Positions 36,113-43,039 of a stretch of DNA of 45,516 nt are shown one piece after another; within the stretch, counting starts at the first letter, position 1; the number at the start of each line of letters is the position of its first letter. The translations under genes were made by a program, and so were the position numbers. Source of the DNA: Fidelibacterota bacterium (GTDB taxonomy: Bacteria; Fidelibacterota; UBA2242). The notes beneath the pieces are model-generated. The model was given only the letters and a program-made list of their open reading frames with translations, was not told the origin of the DNA and did no database searches. The stretch is taken from assembly GCA_016782645.1 (NCBI GenBank), contig JADHYC010000013.1, positions 1 through 45,516 of the forward strand, read 5' to 3'.

Positions 36113-37413
36113 ACTTTGAATTTTTAAGTCAACAAGATTCGGAATTAATGTCGGCTATAAAGGCGGAGTTTGATCGTGAGCGGTGGACTCTTGAACTCAT
36201 AGCCTCTGAGAATTTTGTCAGTCCGGCAGTTTTGGAAGCAGCCGGAAATGTCATGACCAATAAATATGCTGAGGGCTATCCCGCAAAAAGATATTATGGT
36301 GGTTGTGCTGCTGTTGATCAGGCAGAAAATTTGGCTCGTGAGCGGGTAAAAAAATTGTTTAGTGCAGAATATGCGAATGTTCAACCGCATTCGGGTTCGC
36401 AGGCTAATATGGCGGTTTATTTTTCCTTTCTGAATGTTGGCGATACTGTTTTAGGGATGGACTTAGCCCATGGTGGACATCTTACACATGGTAGTCCGGT
36501 TAATTTTTCAGGAAAGTTGTTTAATATTGTTTCCTATGGTGTGAAGCGGGAAACAGGAAGAATAGATTATAATCGGATGGAAGCTATTGCAAAGGAACAT
36601 AAACCAAAGATGATCATAGCTGGTGGAAGCGCTTATCCGCGTTTTGTTGATTTTGTAAAATTCCGTGAAATCGCTAATAGTGTTGGTGCTTTTCTTATGG
36701 CTGATATTGCTCATCCTGCAGGTTTAATCGCAACGGGTTTGCATCCCAGTCCGCTTCCCTATTGCCATGCGGTTACTTCGACAACTCATAAAACATTAAG
36801 AGGACCTCGAGGTGGTTTGATACTAATGGGAAAGGATTACGAAAATCCTCTTGGAATAACTGCCCGTAAATCCGGTAGAACAAAGATGATGTCAGAGGTC
36901 ATAGACTCTAATGTGATGCCGGGAATTCAAGGCGGCCCATTGATGCATATAATTGCAGCAAAAGCTGTGGCTTTTGGGGAAGCACTGAAACCTTCTTTCA
37001 AGGTTTATACTAAACAAATTATTGATAATGCAAAAGCTCTTTCTGAAGAACTTTTAAAATTTGGTTATAATCTCATTTCTGGTGGCACGGATACCCATTT
37101 AATGCTTATTGATCTTACAAATAAAGAAATTTCAGGAAAGGCAGCAGAAAATGCTCTCGAAGAGGCAGGTATTACTACTAATAAAAATATGGTTCCTTTT
37201 GATCAGCGTAGTCCTTTTATCACAAGTGGCATAAGAATTGGAACTTCTGCTGTAACCACTCGTGGTATGAAAAAAGATGAAATGCAGCTCATAGCAAAAT
37301 TTATTAATAGAGTTCTTTCAAATCGTGAGGATGAGAAAGTAAAAAAGTATGTTCGTGAAAGTGTTAGGGAATTGTGCAAACATTTTCCCCTTTATCAAGA
37401 GATAAAAGTATAG
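36109..37413 (+). CDS. glyA: Serine hydroxymethyltransferase
   Basis: GlyA is a PLP enzyme that converts serine and THF to glycine and methylene-THF, feeding the purine pathway encoded upstream. The 434-residue protein has [30 protein letters not shown], the [10 protein letters not shown] aspartate region and the PLP lysine K228 in [12 protein letters not shown]. The TTG start overlaps the rpiB stop (TTGA). nrdR follows after seven bases. Confidence 0.97.
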   Translation: MNFEFLSQQDSELMSAIKAEFDRERWTLELIASENFVSPAVLEAAGNVMTNKYAEGYPAKRYYGGCAAVDQAENLARERVKKLFSAEYANVQPHSGSQANMAVYFSFLNVGDTVLGMDLAHGGHLTHGSPVNFSGKLFNIVSYGVKRETGRIDYNRMEAIAKEHKPKMIIAGGSAYPRFVDFVKFREIANSVGAFLMADIAHPAGLIATGLHPSPLPYCHAVTSTTHKTLRGPRGGLILMGKDYENPLGITARKSGRTKMMSEVIDSNVMPGIQGGPLMHIIAAKAVAFGEALKPSFKVYTKQIIDNAKALSEELLKFGYNLISGGTDTHLMLIDLTNKEISGKAAENALEEAGITTNKNMVPFDQRSPFITSGIRIGTSAVTTRGMKKDEMQLIAKFINRVLSNREDEKVKKYVRESVRELCKHFPLYQEIKV

Positions 37414-37420
37414 GTGGTTT

Positions 37421-37870
37421 ATGAAATGCCCATTTTGCAATTCACCAGAAACGAAAGTGGTCGATTCGCGCACTGCTCAAAAAAATAATGCTATTAGGCG
37501 GAGGCGCGAATGTCTAGATTGTGGTCATAGGTTTACTACTTATGAATATATTGTTGAGTATCCACTTGTAATAATTAAGAATGATGGAAGAAGAGAAGAG
37601 TATGTCAGAGCGAAGTTGCAAGAAAGTATAAAAATTGCATGTAACAAGCTTCCAATATCTTCCGATAAGTTAGAATTAATAGTAATGGATATTGAGAAAG
37701 AGATAGAAGAAGTTTCTGGTGGCGAAGTAGCTTCAAGTTATATTGGCGAACTCGTTATGAAACATCTTAAAGAATTAAATGAAGTGGCATATATTCGTTT
37801 TGCATCAGTATATAAAAAGTTCAAAGACTTGGATGAGTTCAAGGATCAGATAGAAAAATTCTCTGCCTAA
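37421..37870 (+). CDS. nrdR: Transcriptional repressor NrdR
   Basis: NrdR is an ATP/dATP-sensing repressor of ribonucleotide reductase genes. The zinc ribbon uses C3, C6, C31 and C34, with the DNA-binding basic run RRRREC between. An ATP-cone follows (about 49-139, from VIIKNDGRREEYVR to VAYIRFASVYKKF). The 149-residue length is typical. No nrd gene or evident NrdR box is in this window. Confidence 0.97.
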   Translation: MKCPFCNSPETKVVDSRTAQKNNAIRRRRECLDCGHRFTTYEYIVEYPLVIIKNDGRREEYVRAKLQESIKIACNKLPISSDKLELIVMDIEKEIEEVSGGEVASSYIGELVMKHLKELNEVAYIRFASVYKKFKDLDEFKDQIEKFSA

Positions 37871-38168
37871 ATAATCATATATTTTCGAGAGATCTTTTTC
37901 GTGTCAGCGTCACTTTTTCTTGTTATATGAGAAAAGAACGATTCTTTTTATTACATTGATAAGAAATATTTTGATAGTAGCAATACTGATTTAAAAAATT
38001 AGGAGTTTCTGGGATTAGCCGTTGATTTGATAAGGAGGGAACTTTTTGTAAAGATCCCGAGTTTGAGAAAGGTCTTGCACTTTGATAAGAAAATATTACA
38101 AGAATTAGCTGTATACAATTCCTGACCTAATTCAATTTTTTAGTTTAATAGTAAAGTGGAGTGAAGTT
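37871..38168. other. 298-base intergenic region after nrdR
   Basis: It contains only a weak GTG/CAC hairpin with a following T5 near 37900-37917, possibly ending the nrdR transcript. One 40-codon open stretch (about 38008-38127) lacks a credible start and ribosome-binding site. No promoter of either type is convincing. Confidence 0.35.
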
Positions 38169-38333
38169 ATGATTTCGGAGGAATTATTTAAAATTTTAGC
38201 TTGTCCAAAATGTAAAGGTGATCTTAAATATGACCGTGAAAATGATAAATTGATTTGCAATAATTGTCGCTTGAAATATGAAATTAAAGACGATATTCCG
38301 ATTATGCTTATTGATGAGGCTGAGGAATTTTAA
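38169..38333 (+). CDS. Trm112/UPF0434-family small zinc-ribbon protein
   Basis: This 54-residue protein has the complete family pattern: EELFKILACPKCKGDL, then LICNNCRLKYEIKDDIPIML and an acidic end. The four cysteines in two CxxC pairs bind zinc. Eukaryotic and archaeal Trm112 activates methyltransferases; the role of the short bacterial YcaR-like form is unclear. GTGGAG seven bases before the ATG is a good ribosome-binding site. Confidence 0.93.
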   Translation: MISEELFKILACPKCKGDLKYDRENDKLICNNCRLKYEIKDDIPIMLIDEAEEF

Positions 38334-38379
38334 TCCTTATGGAATTATTCTTGCTTTCTTGGTTGAAATACCAGTAATT

Positions 38380-38407
38380 TTGCCAACAAAAATGGAGAGA
38401 CTATAGG
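38380..38407 (+). promoter_or_regulatory. Candidate promoter for the PorV-like gene
   Basis: TTGCCA (38380-38385), 16 bases, then TATAGG (38402-38407). It would give a leader of about 120 bases that contains the terminator-like hairpin at 38489. The -10 box is only fair. Confidence 0.3.
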
Positions 38408-38488
38408 AAATTCGCTAATAATTTTTAATAAAATGTAACGAAGAAGGATAAAATCTCGTTAAAAATATTTTCTTTATGTGGTTTGTAG

Positions 38489-38520
38489 AAACCGAATGTC
38501 TTTAAAATGTTCGGTTTTTT
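38489..38520 (+). terminator. Rho-independent terminator in the leader of the PorV-like gene
   Basis: Perfect eight-base arms AAACCGAA (38489-38496) and TTCGGTTT (38510-38517) around a 13-base loop, ending in a run of six T (38515-38520). The PorV-like ribosome-binding site (GGGAGG) begins eight bases later and the ATG at 38538. No room remains for a promoter after the hairpin, so it may attenuate PorV-like expression rather than simply end the upstream transcript. Confidence 0.65.
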
Positions 38521-38537
38521 GTTGCTGGGAGGTTTCG

Positions 38538-39767
38538 ATGAAATTTTTTTTCAGTACTTTTTTTATAATGATAACTATGAGTTGTGCTACATTTGCTCAA
38601 AGTGAAGCTGGAGCAATTTGGCTATTGATAAATCCAGGGGCAAGGTCTGATGGCATGGGTGAAGCTGGAGTTGCAGTTGCAGATGATGCTTATGCCAGTT
38701 ACTGGAATCCAGCCGGACTGGGTTTTCAGCGTGGACGTGAGATAGCGCTTATGCATACAAATTGGCTTCCAAATTTAGCCTCTGATATTTATTATGATTT
38801 TATTGGTGTAAGATATTTTGTCCGGAATCTTGGTACATTTGGCGGGAATATTATTATAATGAATCTTGGTGAACAGATAGCGATGGACGAGAGAGCTAAT
38901 TATCTCGGCACATTTGCTTCTTATATGATGGCTGTAACTGGATCATATGGAACTGCGCTTAGCAGGACATCTTCCATAGGGGTCAGTGTGAAGATGGTTC
39001 ACCAGCATCTAACAGATATTCTTGCAGGAGCAGAAAAAGGGAAAGGATATTCCACTAATTTTGGATTCGATTTTGGATACCTTAAAAAAGAATTTTTACT
39101 GAAAGGGCTCGCCTTTGGTGCAACTATTTCTAATATTGGACCAAAAATTGCCTTTATTGACGTAGCACAAGCTGACCCGATGCCTACAAATTTAAAAATA
39201 GGCTTGGCTTATATGATAAAAGGCGAATACAATAAAATATCAATAGTATATGATATTAATAAGCTGCTTGTAGCCTCCTATCCGAATCGAGATATTGATA
39301 GTGATGGGAAAATTGGAGGTTATAATGAGCATGATCATAAGCATCCAGTTGCAGGTGGTGACTATAACAAGGATGGACGGCGAGAGACAGCTTATTCTGA
39401 TGAATGGTATTTAGGAATTTTTACTTCATGGATTGATGATTGGTTGTTACTCTATGATTCAGAGGCTGACGGTATTGGTGATAAGGATGAAGATGGAAAT
39501 ACAAAAGATGGGTCATTTTCGAGAGAATTTGAAAAATTGAATCATAATTTCGGAATAGAATATTGGTACTCGGATTTATTTGCTATCAGAGTAGGATTTA
39601 TCTATGATAAGATGGGGAAGATCCTTATGAAGGACAAATATCCGGTTCCAACTTTTGGTGCTGGTCTCAGGTATGCTGGGTTAGGATTTGATTTTGGATA
39701 TACTGCTGGAGATCCAGGGCATCCTCGTCAAAACACTATGCTATTTTCTTTGAATATAAATTTCTAA
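38538..39767 (+). CDS. PorV/PorQ-family outer-membrane protein
   Basis: The 409-residue protein matches the PorV family, whose founding member is the shuttle of the type IX secretion system (T9SS) and a FadL-like barrel. A signal peptide ends at CATFAQ. The family motif follows: LLINPGARSDGMGEAGVAVADDAYASYWNPAGL. It closes in barrel strands with an aromatic end, LFSLNINF. An insertion at about 252-325 carries several Dx[DN]xDG loops (DIDSDG at 252, DYNKDG at 275, and D307 to DEDG), suggesting calcium binding. I chose ATG 38538, with GGGAGG five bases upstream, over the longer GTG frame from 38478 that runs through the terminator. The next gene encodes a protein with a T9SS-like sorting domain. 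Confidence 0.85.
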   Translation: MKFFFSTFFIMITMSCATFAQSEAGAIWLLINPGARSDGMGEAGVAVADDAYASYWNPAGLGFQRGREIALMHTNWLPNLASDIYYDFIGVRYFVRNLGTFGGNIIIMNLGEQIAMDERANYLGTFASYMMAVTGSYGTALSRTSSIGVSVKMVHQHLTDILAGAEKGKGYSTNFGFDFGYLKKEFLLKGLAFGATISNIGPKIAFIDVAQADPMPTNLKIGLAYMIKGEYNKISIVYDINKLLVASYPNRDIDSDGKIGGYNEHDHKHPVAGGDYNKDGRRETAYSDEWYLGIFTSWIDDWLLLYDSEADGIGDKDEDGNTKDGSFSREFEKLNHNFGIEYWYSDLFAIRVGFIYDKMGKILMKDKYPVPTFGAGLRYAGLGFDFGYTAGDPGHPRQNTMLFSLNINF

Positions 39768-39828
39768 TTGTTTATCCGAGTATTTTTAAAAAATTTTAGT
39801 ATTTGCTTCCCCTAATAATTGTTGCAAA

Positions 39829-42800
39829 ATGATGAGAAGAATAGCAATATCAATTTTGATAATACTACCGTTTATACTTTTTGCTTTCGATAAGTCAAAT
39901 GTATCTATAAATTCTGTATATCATACAAGTCAAAGATTAAAAGTAAACCCTGTTTCTGGGGCGGTGAAAATTTGTGCACTTCGAGTATCTTTTCCTGAAG
40001 ACGATAATGACGCAACAACTGGAACAGGAAAGTTCTTAGATTCCGGTACATTGCCATGTGATGATTTTCAGAAAATTGACCCGCCACCACATAGTAGCCC
40101 CTATTTTAAAGATCATATCCGGTCTGCGGCTAATTACTTTTATCATGTTTCGAAAGGACATGCAGTAATAGATACAGTAAATTCCGAGGTCTATCCTCTG
40201 ATAGATAGTTTGACTTTTCAGGTCTCGCAAAAAATGGATTATTATCATCCCTTTTTGCAAGAGGATTCTATTGATGTACGACTTGCGAGACTTTTTCATG
40301 AATCCGTACTTAAAGCTGACTCCGCCGGGGTAGATTTTTCTCAATATGATATTGTAATCATTTTTCATGCTGGTGTCGGTCAGGATTTTGATCTTTTTCT
40401 TGATCCAACTCCTTATGATATTCCTTCCGCTTACTTGAATTTAAATGACTTCAGAATGGCTTTTGCACCTGACAACCCTAACTATGAAGGAATAGCAGTT
40501 GAGAATTCAAGTTATTTTATTAAAGAAGGAATAATTCTTCCTGAAACTCAGAACCATTTACTGTTTCCTAATTGGGAGGATGTTTTTGGTGGTGCAACAA
40601 GTCCATGCGAATACCAGATCGGTCTCAATGGGACTTTCGCTTTTATGATGGGATTTTACTGGGGATTACCGAGTTTGTATGATACAGAAACGGGAGAAAC
40701 CGGAATAGGCAAATTCGGATTAATGGATCAGGGTTCTGCAAATTTAAACGGACTTGTACCAGCAGTACCGTCAGCGTGGTCAAGAGTCTTTTTAGGATGG
40801 GAAGACCCTGTTGTGGCTGGAGTTGATCAAATCATTAATTTGCGTCATGTAGAGACTTCCTCTGATTCCCTTGTTTGGAAAGTACCTATAAATGATTATG
40901 AATATTTTTTAATAGAAAATAGATATGCTTCTGTCCGACCGGGAGTGAGTTTGGATAGTATTCAATACAGGATTTACCTTGAAAATGGAGAAGATGAATG
41001 GCCCTCTATTTTCCCACTGATAGTAGATTCGATTGGTGCTGTATTTTCAGAAGAAACAGGTGTTCTTCTCTCGGTATCAAGATATGATGTAGGTCTTCCT
41101 GGCTCTGGATTGCTAATTTGGCATATTGATGAATCGGTTATCAATCCGAATCTCTCTGCGAATAGAATTAATGTAAATCGAGAGCGTAGAGGTGTCGATC
41201 TCGAAGAGGGCGACGGAGCACAGGATTTGGGTTATCCGTCACAGATGCTTGGTGCCAGTGTAGATATTGGCTGGTTTTTTGATCCGTGGTTTGCAGGGAA
41301 TGAAGGCTTCTGGCATCTGAATCCCGATTATCCGGAAGATGAAGAAAAGCGGGTTGGATTCACCGATTACACTAATCCCTCTTCAAAAAGTAATGACTGG
41401 GCATTTACCGGGATTGTAGTGGACAGCATCGGACCGGCAGATAAGGTGATGAATTTTAAGATTAAAAAAAACAATTCGCGAACAATATTCACTTTCTCAG
41501 GTTTAGTTAGTCAGAGGCTTAGGATACCAATACCGATTGATTTAGATAGTACTGATTTATCACAAGAATTTATTGTAATTGCGGATAGTATATATTTATT
41601 TGATTCGGAGGGTAATTTAATTAATTCGGTTTATCATCCTCCTTTTAGTAATTCTTCATCGATTTCTTTACCTGTGGTGTCTCAAACCGAAGGAGGATAT
41701 TACCTTTATTCTATATATACAGATTATGATAGTATCCAATATAAAAATGTTATGTCTTGGCGAATTAATCCTGCTGGAAAAATCACTCAAATCGGAAAGA
41801 TATCATTAGAAGATATTAATAGATCATCCAACTTGCTAACTTGGGGTGAGGAATTACTGTTTTGTGGACAGAAAATAGGTGGAGATAAAACCAACCAATT
41901 ATTTAGATATATTCCAACAGATACCTTAAATATTGATAAAATTTTCCTTCCATCCAGAATTTTTAGACTAATTGGAAATAAAGAGCATACATTTGGATTT
42001 ACTCATGATGGTATTATCTATAGTATTCATTCAGATCCATTTACAATAAATGAAATTATCAAAATTCCTGATGTATCAGATTGGGGATTACATCATGTTG
42101 CTCTTGGATACCTAAATGAGAATAACATACCTGATATTGTTATGATGTTAAATTTCAGGTTAATTCTACTGCTAGATCCAGGTTCTAGTATTCAGAACTT
42201 GATTGAACGCACTCCTTCGTATTTAAGGTCACCTGGAATTGTATTATCAGATATTGATGGGGATAATAGAGTTGAAATAATTAGTTATAGCAGTGATGGT
42301 ATTTATGCCTTTACTGATCATTTAAAACTAGAAGCAAATTTCCCAATATCTATTCCAAATCAGTATATTGGTAAAACATCAATATTTGATCATATTCTGA
42401 CGACAGATATTGATGGTGATGGTATTCTAGATATACTGTTGCATATGTTTAATGTTGGTGATATTGCTTTTAACTATACCGGAGAAGTAATAAAAGGATT
42501 CCCAATGACATTTGATAATCCATCTATGCAATCCTCTATATTAATAAATTCTATCTCAGGTACAGTTCAAATTGCATATTCATTGGACCGAAGGCATATT
42601 ATTTTAACGAAAATCAGTTCTGAATATTTATCTGAAAATGCTTGGTCAAGTTTCAGTGGAGGACCCGACAATGATTACTTTTATAAAGAGAGAACTGAAG
42701 TTCCAGTTAACACATCTGGTTCACTCCTAAATAAGAAAAAAACCTTCAACTGGCCGAATCCGACCAAAAATAATCGCACGGCTATCTGGTATTTTCCAAC

Positions 42801-43008
42801 TGCGGATTGCAATATAGCGATTGATATTTATGACCTTGCCGGTGACTTGATGAAATCCTTTAAAGAGACGTCTCCGCTTATTAATGATTATAATGAGATA
42901 GAGTGGAATGTTTCAAATGTTGAAAGTGGTGTTTATTTTGCCGTTGTGAAAGCAACAAGCGGAAGTAAAATAGATAGCAAAATTGTAAAAATAATGGTTA
43001 TTAAATAA
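39829..43008 (+). CDS. M6-like secreted protein with degenerate zinc site and T9SS-type sorting domain
   Basis: This 1059-residue exported protein begins with a signal peptide (about 1-20). Residues about 45-330 follow the M6 (immune inhibitor A-like) metalloprotease layout: YFYHVSKGHAVIDT, DIVIIFHAGVGQD and then GLPSLYDTETGE and SAWSRVFLGW. The zinc motif HEFGH is replaced by F272-MMG-F276, so both zinc histidines and the catalytic glutamate are gone. Two FG-GAP-like DIDGD loops lie at about 808 and 860. The final 85 residues (from about 974, NWPNP, with IDIYDLAGDLM and VESGVYFAVVKA) match type A T9SS sorting domains. I infer a secreted, non-proteolytic binding protein. There is no clear ribosome-binding site. 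Confidence 0.8.
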   Translation: MMRRIAISILIILPFILFAFDKSNVSINSVYHTSQRLKVNPVSGAVKICALRVSFPEDDNDATTGTGKFLDSGTLPCDDFQKIDPPPHSSPYFKDHIRSAANYFYHVSKGHAVIDTVNSEVYPLIDSLTFQVSQKMDYYHPFLQEDSIDVRLARLFHESVLKADSAGVDFSQYDIVIIFHAGVGQDFDLFLDPTPYDIPSAYLNLNDFRMAFAPDNPNYEGIAVENSSYFIKEGIILPETQNHLLFPNWEDVFGGATSPCEYQIGLNGTFAFMMGFYWGLPSLYDTETGETGIGKFGLMDQGSANLNGLVPAVPSAWSRVFLGWEDPVVAGVDQIINLRHVETSSDSLVWKVPINDYEYFLIENRYASVRPGVSLDSIQYRIYLENGEDEWPSIFPLIVDSIGAVFSEETGVLLSVSRYDVGLPGSGLLIWHIDESVINPNLSANRINVNRERRGVDLEEGDGAQDLGYPSQMLGASVDIGWFFDPWFAGNEGFWHLNPDYPEDEEKRVGFTDYTNPSSKSNDWAFTGIVVDSIGPADKVMNFKIKKNNSRTIFTFSGLVSQRLRIPIPIDLDSTDLSQEFIVIADSIYLFDSEGNLINSVYHPPFSNSSSISLPVVSQTEGGYYLYSIYTDYDSIQYKNVMSWRINPAGKITQIGKISLEDINRSSNLLTWGEELLFCGQKIGGDKTNQLFRYIPTDTLNIDKIFLPSRIFRLIGNKEHTFGFTHDGIIYSIHSDPFTINEIIKIPDVSDWGLHHVALGYLNENNIPDIVMMLNFRLILLLDPGSSIQNLIERTPSYLRSPGIVLSDIDGDNRVEIISYSSDGIYAFTDHLKLEANFPISIPNQYIGKTSIFDHILTTDIDGDGILDILLHMFNVGDIAFNYTGEVIKGFPMTFDNPSMQSSILINSISGTVQIAYSLDRRHIILTKISSEYLSENAWSSFSGGPDNDYFYKERTEVPVNTSGSLLNKKKTFNWPNPTKNNRTAIWYFPTADCNIAIDIYDLAGDLMKSFKETSPLINDYNEIEWNVSNVESGVYFAVVKATSGSKIDSKIVKIMVIK

Positions 43009-43039
43009 ATACCCAATTTCTGAAAGCATTCAGGGCTGC

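Noticed and set aside
38008..38127. Possible 40-codon peptide gene after nrdR
   Set aside because: The frame ends in a plausible helical segment, but it has no ATG start, no placed ribosome-binding site and no recognisable homologue. It may be a remnant.
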